Shown: positions 9,099 to 19,000 of the stretch, piece after piece | How positions within the stretch are numbered: the stretch's first letter is position 1 | Layout of the letters: each line of letters opens with the position of its first letter | DNA from: RGIG1927 sp045546275 | GTDB lineage: Bacteria; Bacillota; Clostridia; UMGS1883 | Direction: 5' to 3' | NCBI GenBank assembly: GCA_045546275.1 | Contig: JAZQCM010000036.1 | Location: forward strand, 1-57,084 | Length of the DNA: 57,084 nt | The notes under the pieces: model-generated | The model's database searches: none | What the model was told of the DNA's origin: nothing | Seen by the model: only the letters and a program-made list of their open reading frames with translations | Program-made: the position numbers and the translations under genes

Positions 9099-10103
9099 TC
9101 ATTTGATTGCTTCTTTTAAATATTCGGCATATTTAAAAGAGCTGTCCGATTTATTTTCATCATAAACATACTTTACATCATGCAGGAAAAATTTTTTAAT
9201 ATCTTCCGCATCGATTGAATCAATGGCGCATCCTTTAACAGGGTATGTCAAATCGTCAATCAGATTTTTAACCTTTTGCCTGTATATAACAGGGTACACA
9301 TCAATACCCATTTTTATGGCAAGTACAATGCTGTGAAACCTGGCTCCCACTATTTTTTTGCACTGAGTATAGGCGCTTATAATTTCTCCGCCCTCACGAT
9401 GAACAGCATAGGTAACTCTATCCTTGTGCTTCATCAGCCTCTTTACACAATCGCAGGCAAACACGTCGTCCTCCATGCCTGAATCAAAGGCAAAAAGAAT
9501 AACATCCTTTCCTGTGCTGTCAACCCAGTAATCGGCAAGTTGTGCCATGGAGCGATAATATTCACAGTCAGCTTCGTCTCCCTGTCTGTGCATGAGAGAT
9601 ATTCCAAGCTTGTTGCCCGTTGCCTTGGGCAGTCCCTTTAAAAACAAAACAATATCAGGAAGCTGTTTTATTACAGGCTTTTTCACGTTTTCGCAAAGCC
9701 ATTTGTAGCTTTTTGTGTCACGACAAACCAAAAGCTTGAACTTGTTGAGCCTGTTTACAATGAGAAGCTTTTTAAGCTTTGTGTTCAAGGGCTCAATGTT
9801 GCACCCTAAGCAAAAATCTCCCTGATTTTTCTTTTTTAAAAGCCATACAAGCTCATACAAAAGGGCCTTGTTGTTATTAATCATAAAGCCTGAGCCTGTA
9901 ACCCACAAATCAGGAAGCTTTATATTCTCAGTATTTGTGACAGTTACGTTTTCACACTCTGTGAGAAGCTTAGGGATCTTTTCGTTTTCATCAATAACAA
10001 ATTCAATTTCGGGGAGGGACTCTATTATGACTTTCATCATATAGTCGTCCCCGAAATTATAATCAAAATAACCTTTTAATCTCAAACGAGTAGTTTCAGT
10101 CAT
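9099..10103 (-). CDS. Polysaccharide pyruvyl transferase family protein (CsaB/WcaK-like)
   Basis: A 334-aa protein with the signature ends of the family: KGYFDYNFGDDYMMKVI near the N-terminus (equivalent to the G-x-x-N-x-GD motif) and GARFHSIVLAIKMGIDVYPV with Y-x-x-K near the C-terminus. Family members transfer a ketal-linked pyruvate from phosphoenolpyruvate to a sugar. In Bacillus and Clostridia the relative CsaB pyruvylates the secondary wall polymer that SLH domains bind. Two SLH protein genes lie just upstream, so that role is attractive here, but it is inference; capsule pyruvylation is the alternative. Its ATG overlaps the upstream stop by one base (TAATG). Confidence 0.8.
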   Translation of the reverse strand: MTETTRLRLKGYFDYNFGDDYMMKVIIESLPEIEFVIDENEKIPKLLTECENVTVTNTENIKLPDLWVTGSGFMINNNKALLYELVWLLKKKNQGDFCLGCNIEPLNTKLKKLLIVNRLNKFKLLVCRDTKSYKWLCENVKKPVIKQLPDIVLFLKGLPKATGNKLGISLMHRQGDEADCEYYRSMAQLADYWVDSTGKDVILFAFDSGMEDDVFACDCVKRLMKHKDRVTYAVHREGGEIISAYTQCKKIVGARFHSIVLAIKMGIDVYPVIYRQKVKNLIDDLTYPVKGCAIDSIDAEDIKKFFLHDVKYVYDENKSDSSFKYAEYLKEAIK

Positions 10104-11428
10104 TAAATTTCCCTACTTTTCAGCAAATCTTTAACAACAATATATACTATGCCCAAGCCAAGTGCTACAACAAAAGCCATTGCGTAGTATATTAATTCAC
10201 TTATTGTTTTTGTTGTGGCAATACCCGAAACCTTGCCTACGCTTCGTGCCTGTTTGTATTCGTTGTATTCGTTGAGAGTTTCCTCTGCTATTTTGAATAT
10301 GGAATTATACTGCTCAACAACTGCTGTAAGCTCCTGTTCAATTTCGGGGCTGTCAACATAATTTGCGAAATAGCTTGCATACTTCTTGTTGTAGTCTTTG
10401 TCAATAAGAAGGTTTGCCTCCTGATTGAGATAGCCCACATAGTCAAGTATCATTGTGTCGTAGGTGGTTTTTGTTGTCACGTATCTGCGGTCTCTTTCGG
10501 TATCTTCTCTTACCTGCTCGCTTTCCTCGTCATACACTCTGGCATCCCAAAGGTATTCCTTGTTCTTCTTTGAGAAAAGCTCCATCATTTCCTTCTGTGC
10601 TTCTGCCTTATTTTTGTTGGCTATTGCATCCATTTCGTTCTTGACTGCACGCTGGTCCAGTGCATGAACAAGGATTTTTCCGTCACGGCTGTAACCGCCT
10701 TCGAGAATTTTTTGCTCAACAGCTGCATAATCTATTTGCTTGATGTCTTCAAAAACTGTAAGAAGGTCACTCATTGAATAGCCTGTTGTTGTACTTCTGT
10801 AGTCAATGTCGGTATCTCTTATGTTGCTGATATAGTCAATGGCATAATTTATTGCCTTGCCAAGAATTTCGGAAGCTTCGAAGTAGTCGTACTGTGTTAC
10901 AAGGTTGGAGGGAAGAAGCTTTTTATCACTGATGTTACCGTGCTCCTTCTGATAATATTTTGTGTAGGAACGGATTACTGCATTGAGCACCTTTTCCGCA
11001 TACACAGGGCCCTTGTCGGACTCGAACTTAACCGAATAATAAACAGGATTTGTTCTTTCTTCTTCAGTTTCGCTGTAGCTTGAGAAATTTTCAAGCCAGG
11101 AAGCATACTTTTCTTCTTCGGCAACCAATGTAATGGGTGTTACCTTGATTTTTTTAGAAATTGTGTTGGCCTCGTCAACGTCTTCGCCAATTGCAAGAAG
11201 CGCCTGCTTTACAACAGAGGGGTCGCCAATTTTAGCCTGGTCAATGTTTGAACCGTCGTCACCTGTACCGCTTGTTGCGTTTACGTCGGTGTATTTAATA
11301 ACAACTTCACTGGTGTAGGTTTGAAGAAAACTTAATCCTATGTTGCACAAAAGCACCGCTACAACAACAAAAATTACAAGAAGACGGAGATTTGCAAATA
11401 TGCTGTTTTTTAATTCATATAATGTCAT
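10103..11428 (-). CDS. Wzz-like chain-length/polysaccharide co-polymerase protein
   Basis: A 441-aa protein with one membrane helix near each end (about 14-32 and 410-430) around a long acidic, lysine-rich, helical extracytoplasmic region. This is the topology of Wzz/CapA-type polysaccharide co-polymerases, which set polymer length together with the polymerase. It has no Walker kinase domain and no kinase gene is nearby. RBS AGGAGG precedes the ATG. It is the second of two adjacent proteins with this layout; their sequences have diverged strongly. Confidence 0.7.
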   Translation of the reverse strand: MTLYELKNSIFANLRLLVIFVVVAVLLCNIGLSFLQTYTSEVVIKYTDVNATSGTGDDGSNIDQAKIGDPSVVKQALLAIGEDVDEANTISKKIKVTPITLVAEEEKYASWLENFSSYSETEEERTNPVYYSVKFESDKGPVYAEKVLNAVIRSYTKYYQKEHGNISDKKLLPSNLVTQYDYFEASEILGKAINYAIDYISNIRDTDIDYRSTTTGYSMSDLLTVFEDIKQIDYAAVEQKILEGGYSRDGKILVHALDQRAVKNEMDAIANKNKAEAQKEMMELFSKKNKEYLWDARVYDEESEQVREDTERDRRYVTTKTTYDTMILDYVGYLNQEANLLIDKDYNKKYASYFANYVDSPEIEQELTAVVEQYNSIFKIAEETLNEYNEYKQARSVGKVSGIATTKTISELIYYAMAFVVALGLGIVYIVVKDLLKSREI

Positions 11429-11442
11429 AACTTTTCTCCTCC

Positions 11443-12792
11443 TTATCTTCTTTTTTTGCTTTTAACAAAGAGCACTGCATTGTACACAAGAAAGCCCAAC
11501 ATAAGGAGCACTACAAATGTTTTTACTGTCTTCTTTGCAAAGCCTGTGAAACCGTCGGAATAAATGTCGCCGATTTCAATGCCTTCGTACTGAAGATCAC
11601 GGTTTGTTTCTTCAAAGAGTTCAAGTGCCTTTTGCTGAATATGAAGAAGCTTTGCTTCGATTTCGTCATACATTACTTCGCCCTTGTCAGCTTCTTCTTT
11701 GGTTGTTGCAGAGTTTTCGAACTTTTCGATATAGTACTTGTACTGCTCATAGTTTCTTTCGGCAGAACGGGCAGCAACTCGTGCATCCTCGCCATCCTTT
11801 ATGAGGTAGTCAATACCAACCTTTGTTCTGTTCATATAGAACTCATCTGCGCCATCAAGAGCAGGGATAAATACTACCTTTGTAATTCTGGAATCATAAA
11901 TGTCAACAGCTTTTTTGTTGATTTCCGCTGTTTGGTTCTGTCTGAGCATCTCTTCTTCATACATGTCACGCATGTATCTTAACTGGGCAATAAGCTTGCG
12001 GGGGTCCTTAGAAACTGCATGCTCAACCACATAAGCGCTGTAGTTTTCAAGGTCTATGTCGATAATTTTGTCAATTTCGTCGGCAAGGTCACCAAAACCC
12101 ATGTTCAACGTGGGAGAAACAAAATCCACGTACTTGTCGTACTTTTCGTTAAGAAATCTGCCCATATCGCCGGCAATATCTTCAATAAGCTCTATTCTGT
12201 TAAAGAAGTCAAAGTCGTTTACAAAGTCAATGTCACGCTGCAAAATTGCAGGACTAAGACAGTGCTGGTCCTCGTAATATTCTCTGTAACTTTCGGCTAC
12301 AGCCTGAAGAACCTGCTTTTTTGAAGGCAATGACAGCTGCTTAAAGAAAGCACCAATTGTGGAAACAATGCCTTCCCTTTTAATTTCTTCACTCAAAGTT
12401 GTGTATGTAACAATGTATCTTGCAGGGTTGTCGTGCTTTTTTCCGTTACCATGGGAAATTCCGTTTTTGAACGCCACGGTTTCGTCCGCAGTCCAGTCGT
12501 CATTAACCGACAAGTGCCTTTTGAGCTCTTCTGCAGAAATTTTACCTTCAAGCTTTTCCGATGCCATTTGAAGCACATCGTTATTTACAAGCTCATAAAC
12601 ATTTCGTGCTGTTCCGTCGGGATTTTTTCCGTCTACGGCAGTTTCCGAATAGGTGTTAAGCTCAATGTGACTGGTCCCTGCGGTTGAAAAAATGCCCGTA
12701 ATCATGGAAATAACAAGAATTACTGCAATTCCTATTACCCACACATTATGGGACAGTTTTTTCAGTATTTTCTGTCTTTCTTCAATTTTCAT
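11443..12792 (-). CDS. Second Wzz-like polysaccharide co-polymerase protein
   Basis: A 449-aa protein with the same layout as its neighbour: a membrane helix at about residues 16-36 (WVIGIAVILVISMITGIFS), a long charged extracytoplasmic middle with coiled-coil character, and a second helix at about 420-440 followed by a basic KSKKRR tail. It probably partners the downstream protein in a hetero-complex that controls chain length or export. Its start overlaps the end of the polymerase-like gene by 11 bp, with AAGGAGG about 10 nt before the ATG. Confidence 0.7.
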   Translation of the reverse strand: MKIEERQKILKKLSHNVWVIGIAVILVISMITGIFSTAGTSHIELNTYSETAVDGKNPDGTARNVYELVNNDVLQMASEKLEGKISAEELKRHLSVNDDWTADETVAFKNGISHGNGKKHDNPARYIVTYTTLSEEIKREGIVSTIGAFFKQLSLPSKKQVLQAVAESYREYYEDQHCLSPAILQRDIDFVNDFDFFNRIELIEDIAGDMGRFLNEKYDKYVDFVSPTLNMGFGDLADEIDKIIDIDLENYSAYVVEHAVSKDPRKLIAQLRYMRDMYEEEMLRQNQTAEINKKAVDIYDSRITKVVFIPALDGADEFYMNRTKVGIDYLIKDGEDARVAARSAERNYEQYKYYIEKFENSATTKEEADKGEVMYDEIEAKLLHIQQKALELFEETNRDLQYEGIEIGDIYSDGFTGFAKKTVKTFVVLLMLGFLVYNAVLFVKSKKRR

Positions 12793-13978
12793 ATATTATC
12801 TCCTCCTTAAGGTTTTGGTTTTCAGTACAAACTTCGTTGGCAAAGGGAAGCGCTGCATAGCAGATTAAGTTCCAGTATGTTTTTGTGCTGGCATTAAAGG
12901 AAAGGGATATTCCCAAAGCCAACATTCCGATTACCGCCACCACTATGACCTTTCGTTTTTTCATGCATCTGAGTATGCATGCACCTGCCAACAACATAAA
13001 CAGCGCAAAGCCTAAAATGCCTTGCCCGTAGGCAATCTGCAAAAATGCACTGTGAAGTGCTTCGGTAGTGTACTTGCCTGCAATTATCATGTCAATACGG
13101 GCGTCGACGCCTCGTCCTAAAATTACATAGTCCGATTCGTTTATAATTTCATCAATAGCCTGCTCCCAGATGTCCATTCGATAAGTACCACGACTTTCGA
13201 TAACATCGGTTATATTCATTCGTTCAACTACAAGCTCCGGCAATATGGGTTTTGCCACAGTCCATGTGAGGATTGCCAGAACAACCACCCCAATGGTGAT
13301 AACAACTTTTTTTATGAATCCCTTAGGATACACGAACACAAAGGCAAGAACTGTAATACCAACTGCCAGAAGCCCTCCGCGGGAGCCTGAAAGAAAGATT
13401 ATGTACAAGCTTACAAGCGCCAGAATAATATTGGGAATTTTCCATTGCCACTTACTGTCTACAATGTTTTTTAAAACAATCACCAGCGGGAAAATAAAAA
13501 AACCGACAAAATAATTGGGGTCACACACATCGCCAAAAACGGTGATTGTACCTCGCTCTGTTTGTCCAATATTTTCTATGAGAGTAATAACGCATATGAT
13601 AATCAGCATTACAATCTGGGCATTTTCGAGCACTTTAAGTTCTTTGTCCTTGTAATCAAAGATTGAAATGCAGATAAACAATGCACAATTAAGAAAATAG
13701 CCGATAACTGCACTGATTGCCTGCGACCCGGGGTCCATAATAAGCGTTAAGGGAATGGACAAAGTGTAGAGCAACAGGCACACATGCACCATGTTGATGT
13801 TGAGCTTTTCTTTGTAAAAGAAAAGCGATATGACTAAGAAAAGACCAATGGGCACGGTTGCTATTTTAAGGTATGAATTACTGGTGGCATTTGTCGATAT
13901 TGTAAGCGGTAATAAGATAAAGTACAACGCAGAAACCCAGCAAACCGGCCTTATCTTCACTTTTTTCTCAACACCCAA
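12782..13978 (-). CDS. O-antigen polymerase/ligase-like membrane protein (Wzy-like)
   Basis: A polytopic protein of about 398 aa with roughly 10-11 membrane segments and the conserved SGSRGG motif of the O-antigen ligase/polymerase superfamily (FLSGSRGGLLAVGITVL). It would join repeat units on the outer membrane face. The start is ambiguous: the frame has no suitable ATG, but GGAGG lies 7 nt before a TTG (13978) and 4 nt before a GTG (13981). It is the first gene of the nine-gene polysaccharide operon. A remarkable palindrome lies directly upstream of its ribosome binding site. Confidence 0.82.
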   Translation of the reverse strand: MGVEKKVKIRPVCWVSALYFILLPLTISTNATSNSYLKIATVPIGLFLVISLFFYKEKLNINMVHVCLLLYTLSIPLTLIMDPGSQAISAVIGYFLNCALFICISIFDYKDKELKVLENAQIVMLIIICVITLIENIGQTERGTITVFGDVCDPNYFVGFFIFPLVIVLKNIVDSKWQWKIPNIILALVSLYIIFLSGSRGGLLAVGITVLAFVFVYPKGFIKKVVITIGVVVLAILTWTVAKPILPELVVERMNITDVIESRGTYRMDIWEQAIDEIINESDYVILGRGVDARIDMIIAGKYTTEALHSAFLQIAYGQGILGFALFMLLAGACILRCMKKRKVIVVAVIGMLALGISLSFNASTKTYWNLICYAALPFANEVCTENQNLKEEIIYEN

Positions 13979-14003
13979 CACTCTCCCTCCTTTCTTTCTC
14001 CTA

Positions 14004-14046
14004 AAGCAATCCAAAGCTATAGAAATTCTATAGCTTTGGATTGCTT
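14004..14046. repeat. 43-bp near-perfect palindrome upstream of the polysaccharide operon
   Basis: Two 21-nt arms (14004-14024 and 14026-14046) are perfectly complementary around one central A. In the minus-strand RNA this forms a very stable hairpin ending about 10 nt before the SD of the first operon gene. It has no U-tract, so it is not a standard terminator. Confidence 0.85.
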
Positions 14047-14062
14047 CCGTTAAAACGGAAGC
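14043..14062. repeat. Second hairpin overlapping the palindrome
   Basis: GCTTCCGTT (14043-14051) and AACGGAAGC (14054-14062) form a 9-bp stem with a 2-nt loop. Its first four bases are also the last four of the neighbouring palindrome arm, so the two stems compete at their base. No U-tract follows on the minus strand. Confidence 0.75.
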
Positions 14063-14110
14063 ATGTATTATTGTTTTTTAAATCAGATACACTGTTTCAA
14101 AGCCTAATTA

Positions 14111-15901
14111 TCAGCCTTCATAATCGTCAAGCACATTACGAATACCGCGCTTTTCAATGCTTACGTACTTGCCTTCATAAGCACTTGTTGCTCTTACCAT
14201 GTTTTCGTAATACCACTCACCGTCTTCAAGGTCTGTGAAGCCGTATGTTTCAGCTGTGATTTCATTGCCGTCAGCATCTTCCAAGAGAGCGTTTTCTCTG
14301 CCGATAATTCTGTTGTACATTGTGCAGAATTCTGCTCTTGTAATAAGGTCGTTAACCTTTAAATCGCCGCTGCCGTCACCTTCGATGTAACCTGCGTTGT
14401 AAAGAAGGTCTGCATACTGCTGGTTTGTGAGAGTTGTGTCCTTTGTAAATCCGAGACCCAGGCAGATGAACTTAAACGCTTCACCTCTTGTGGATTCGGC
14501 ATAGGGATAAGCACTTGTTGCGTCTTCATTAAATGCGCCCTTGTAGTTCATGTATTCAATACCGCTCTGGAACCAAGCACCTTCAATGTCATCGAAGGAA
14601 GGATTGGATGCGTCGTATACAAAGCCACCAAGCTTACCATTCTGCTTTACAAGACGGTGAACCATAGCAGAAAGTTCGCAACGGAGAAGGTTGCCTTCAG
14701 CACCCATGGTTGTGTCATTGTAACCGAAAATGTATGCATAGTCGTTTACATACTCCGGAAGTGTTTCCTCTTCTGTGGGTTCCTCAGTGGGTTCTTCAGT
14801 GGGCTCTTCTGTAGGTTCTTCCTCTTCAACAAGAGTCTTAGTGTCTACAGTTGCATGTGCACTGTGATGGAATGTTTCGCCATTTTCTTCGAATGAATGC
14901 TCTGCTGAAACATAAATCTCATATTCTGTGTCGGGAGTAAGGCCTGTGAAAACAAGAGGCACGTTAACATCCTCGCACAACTGTGTAACGCCATCGATTG
15001 TGTAGCTTACGCCTTCTTCAAGGTTTGTAAGAGTGATAGTTGTTGTTGTGGGTGTGGGGACAGGCTTTTTGAACACACGGATGTCAGCAATACTTGTTGC
15101 ACTCTGACCGGCATGCATTGCACATGCATCTGTCTTGTGAATTGTAATATGAAGCTCTGTCTGACCTGTTTTAACTGCGTCTATGTAGTAAACGTTGTTT
15201 TCAATTTCAACAGTTGCAATGTCTTCGTCTTCTGTGTTTGCAACGTCAACGATTGCATTTTCGCACATGATGTGTGTAACGCCTGCGTGACCGAGGGCAT
15301 CAAGAATTCTCATGTGGTCGCCTTCAAAAAGAGCAATTGCAACGTGGCTGACGTCAGTTTCAAGGTCGGGTTCCAACAAACCTGTGTATTCTATGCTTGC
15401 AGTTTTGCCGTATGTGCTGCTTTCGGGGTTTACGTCCTCTACAGTGATGTAGAGAGTCATGTCAGCCAGGTCATCATTTGTCATTTTGTAGGCTACTCCA
15501 TCATACCAACAACGTGTAGAAAGTGTAAAGTACTTATAGTTGGAAACAAGGTCTCCGGGCCTTGCGTTTGTTCCGCCGTTAAGCACTTCATCAGCTGTGT
15601 ACATATCTGTTGAGCTGAATGTGGAAAAGTATGTATAACAAGGAATCCATCTGGTTGAACCGAATACGGTAGTCTTAATTGCCAGATAAAATTCGTCGTG
15701 GTTGTAGGTGTACTGAAGAACAGCGTCTTCGCTGAAGCCTTCTGTTACTACCTCTAAAAGCTGGCTTGAACGGAAATCACTTGTGCTTCCGCAAATAGCA
15801 GCTCTGAGCGATACTGTGGGTTCTGCTGCAAAAGCTGTTACTGTGCCCAAAAGAGCAACCATAACAAGCATTGCAACCATAATTTCCATTGTTTTTTTCA
15901 T
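14111..15901 (-). CDS. SLH-domain surface protein (596 aa)
   Basis: A secreted protein with a signal peptide at residues 1-26 (cleavage near TAFA), a novel N-terminal domain to about residue 285 shared with its larger paralog at 16095-20462, an Fn3-like segment (TTTTITLTNLEEGVSY) at about 287-360, a (PTEE)n hinge repeat at about 358-376, and three S-layer-homology repeats from about 380 to the end. The SLH repeats carry LLRCELSAM, STRGEAFKF and ITRAEFCTMYNRI, the equivalents of the ITRAE motif. SLH triplets bind pyruvylated secondary wall polymer. RBS GGAGG precedes the ATG. No terminator with a U-tract follows, so read-through into the polysaccharide operon is possible. Confidence 0.88.
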   Translation of the reverse strand: MKKTMEIMVAMLVMVALLGTVTAFAAEPTVSLRAAICGSTSDFRSSQLLEVVTEGFSEDAVLQYTYNHDEFYLAIKTTVFGSTRWIPCYTYFSTFSSTDMYTADEVLNGGTNARPGDLVSNYKYFTLSTRCWYDGVAYKMTNDDLADMTLYITVEDVNPESSTYGKTASIEYTGLLEPDLETDVSHVAIALFEGDHMRILDALGHAGVTHIMCENAIVDVANTEDEDIATVEIENNVYYIDAVKTGQTELHITIHKTDACAMHAGQSATSIADIRVFKKPVPTPTTTTITLTNLEEGVSYTIDGVTQLCEDVNVPLVFTGLTPDTEYEIYVSAEHSFEENGETFHHSAHATVDTKTLVEEEEPTEEPTEEPTEEPTEEETLPEYVNDYAYIFGYNDTTMGAEGNLLRCELSAMVHRLVKQNGKLGGFVYDASNPSFDDIEGAWFQSGIEYMNYKGAFNEDATSAYPYAESTRGEAFKFICLGLGFTKDTTLTNQQYADLLYNAGYIEGDGSGDLKVNDLITRAEFCTMYNRIIGRENALLEDADGNEITAETYGFTDLEDGEWYYENMVRATSAYEGKYVSIEKRGIRNVLDDYEG

Positions 15902-15948
15902 GTTTGGTCCTCCATTCTTTATATGCGATGCACTTAGTGCAATTCGTC

Positions 15949-15977
15949 ATAATATCTTTTACATTTTACAGTTTAGC
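15949..15977 (-). promoter_or_regulatory. Predicted activator-dependent promoter of the 596-aa SLH gene
   Basis: On the minus strand TATTAT (15954-15949) is a good -10, but the hexamer 17 bp upstream is GCTAAA (15977-15972), a poor -35. A weak -35 with a repeat element just upstream is what an activated promoter looks like. Confidence 0.5.
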
Positions 15978-16004
15978 ACTAAAACTTTTCTGTGTCTATA
16001 AAAG

Positions 16005-16035
16005 TGACGTGAATTGCAATTTTTTTGACGCAAAT
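16005..16035. promoter_or_regulatory. Putative LytTR regulator binding site (copy 1)
   Basis: The plus strand shows TGACG at 16005-16009 and again at 16026-16030, exactly 21 bp apart, embedded in TGACGTGAATTGCA...TTTTTGACGCAAA. Copy 2 at 20563-20593 matches it at nearly every base. It lies 27 bp from the predicted -35 of the 596-aa SLH gene. Two 9-bp repeats with a 12-bp spacer are the usual geometry of LytTR sites. Confidence 0.65.
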
Positions 16036-16055
16036 CATCAAGGACGTTTGTTTAC

Positions 16056-16080
16056 GACAAAAAACGGGCGATTCACGCCC
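16056..16080 (-). terminator. Intrinsic terminator of the large SLH gene
   Basis: On the minus strand GGGCG-tgaat-CGCCC is followed by GTTTTTTGTC, 15 bp after the stop codon. Confidence 0.8.
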
Positions 16081-16094
16081 ATTTTTTGAATGTT

Positions 16095-19000
16095 TTAATT
16101 GTTGTAATCGTCAAGTACATTACGGATACCGCGCTTTTCAATGCTTACATAGCCGTTTTCATAAGCGCTTGTTGCCCTTACCATGCTGTTGTAATACCAG
16201 ATTGTGGGGTCTGTCATATCAATAAAGCCGTATGTTTCAGCGGTAACCGCTGTGCCGTCCTCAGTTTCCAAAAGAGCGTTTTCTCTACCGATAATTCTGT
16301 TGTACATTGTACAGAATTCTGCTCTTGTAACATTGTCATTAACCTTTAAGTCACCGCTACCATCACCAATTATATAGCCTGCGCTGTAAAGGAAGTCGGC
16401 ATATTCCTGATGAGTAAGGGTTGTGTTTTCAACAAAGCCCAAGCCAAGGCAGATAAACTTAAAAGCTTCACCTCTGGTAACAGCTATGTAGGGATAAACA
16501 CTTGTTGCACTTTCATCGAATGCACCCTTGTGATTCATGTATTCGATACCACTCTGGAACCACTTGCCTTCAATATCATCAAAGGAGGGGTTTGACGCAT
16601 CGTAAACGAAATCCCCCAGCTTACCGTTCTGCTTTACAAGACGATGAATCATAGCAGAAAGTTCGCAACGGAGAAGGTTGCCCTCAGCACCCATAATCTG
16701 GTCGTTGTAGCCGAAGATATATGCGTAGTCATTCTGATAGTTTTCAAGCTTCTTCCACTGAGCTGTAACAACAACATTTTCGTGCATATCCGCTGTTATT
16801 TCGGTAACTGTATTGCCATTTTCGTCAAACCAGCCAAGGAATGCATAGTTTTCTCGCACGGGCTTTGCGGTAATACTTGTTCCGAAGCTCCAGTAATATG
16901 TATCCTGATATTCACCGGTAACATTATAATAGTCTTCCATGTCACTGACAGGATCTTCCCCGGCGTTGAGGTCAAATGTTATTGTGTACATTTTGGGAAC
17001 TATTGTTGCCTTTAAAATTTGTGTCTGACCTGTAAGAGCACTGTAACGTGCACTGCCGTTGTAGTAGATCATGTAGGGAACAGTGTCGGCATTAAATGAA
17101 ACGCCGTCAACCTTATCAATTCTTATTGCATAGTCGTAAAGGGTTGCACCGTCAGGCTTTGAGTTCCATACAGGGTAGCTTCCCAAGCCATAGCCTTCGC
17201 TAAGTACTGTTTCTTCACCTTCAAAGCCACTACCCGCCGCCATCTGGCTGATAATAGTCCAGTTCTGAGGATTGTGACCGTTCTGACCATCGTCACAAAG
17301 AATTAATGTTTCCACTTCGGAGGGTCTGAAGCCTTCGCCAATTGCAGTTGCATCAATTTCGTACTGTAAGTCAAAGGTTACGGGGTCAAATGCAAGGTAT
17401 GCATTAACCATAGCCACCTTATCACCGTTAAATTCTGCTTCACCATGATTAAGAGTATATGCCCAGTAATCAGTAACAACTGTAGACTCACTCAATTCGT
17501 TCTGATATGTTGTGGCGTAGTTGGTACTTGTTACACTTACATGATGTTCGTGTCCGTCATCGGGCAATGTGAAGCTGTATGTACCTGTACCCACATTGTT
17601 TTCATACACAATCGGAACAGTTACGCTTTCGGTTGTTGCCTCGTATCCGTTTTCGTCAAGGTGTCTGAGAAGAACCATAACGCTCTGCACTCTGTCGAGG
17701 TCGTAGATAACCTGAGTGGTCATAAGCTCGTATGTGCCCGCTACAGAAACCGTACCTTCAATCTTTAACGGTTCTTTCCATGCAGCAATAAGGGTAATGT
17801 CACTCTTTAACATGTCGCCTTCTGCAACAGTGTTTGACGTGATATTTCCGTTTTCGTCTGCAAGATACCAGCCGTCAAACACATAGCCACCCTCACGTGT
17901 GGGTGTGTATGCTGCTAAATTGGGTACTGCAAGCTGATATTCAAGAACTTTTGCTTGGGTTGTATTGTCTGCAAAGCTACCGCCGTTGGGGTCAAGGATT
18001 ACATTGAAAATTTCAATTGAAATAGTTGCTGTAACTTCGCCGATTTGTGTTGTATCTTCAAAATATGCACCACTAAGAGCACTTCCTGAGGGATTGCTTC
18101 CGCCGTCAACTTCAACGTATGCGGTATATCTTTCGTCGTCGGTTGTGTAGTATTCGTGCTGGTTGTCAACATCCTTTGCGGGCATAATAGAGCCATCGGG
18201 CAATACATAGCTTACAACTTCAACACGGTAATAGTACTTTTCTCCACCGCTTGTCATAGACCATACAGGATATGAACCAACACCTTCACCGTTTTCATCA
18301 AGTGTAACCTTTTCATATGTTTCGTTATGGTGTCCGATAGGTGTCCACTGCACATCGTCGCCGTCAACATAGGGGCTGTCGAAGTAGCAGGTTACCTTTA
18401 CATCTGCTGCAATGGGCTTTAATTCATCGGGAAGAGCCTTTGACTCTTCGTCAAGCCTTACTTTGAATGTGAAGTCGTTGTTTATGGGATTGAACACCAG
18501 ATAAGCAGATATGATTACATCACCGTTTTCATCTTCTGTAACCTGAACATTTTCCAGGTCGTAGCTGTGCTTTGCAGAAGTAAAAGTATACTCCATGCCT
18601 GAGGGCATGTTTGTAAAGGTAGGACCGTTTGCAGTATAGGATGTTATCCACTTATTTTCGCTATGGGAAAAATCTGCATCAAAGCCTTCTTTCGTAAACT
18701 CAGCTTCTCCGTCCCATTCAATTGTCATATTTTCAAGCTCGGTGTAATCTCCCGCATCAGCTTTTCTTGCGTCAACGGTAAATGTAACATTGTGCATGCT
18801 TGCATCATGGTTTGTTTGGTCGCCCTCAGCTGTGTGATTTATGTAAATATTCACATAAACATCTATTGTTTCTTCCCAAAGAGCAGTAAGAGTATATGCC
18901 TTTTCAATGTCATTAGTAAGCATGTCACCTGCTTTGTAGCATTTTCCGTCCTGGTCAACCCAGCCCTTGAATTCGTACCCTTCACGCGCAGGAACAAGGT

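Noticed and set aside
14043..14062. Hairpin as a terminator of the 596-aa SLH gene
   Set aside because: No T-tract follows on the minus strand; the sequence continues into the palindrome and the SD of the next gene.
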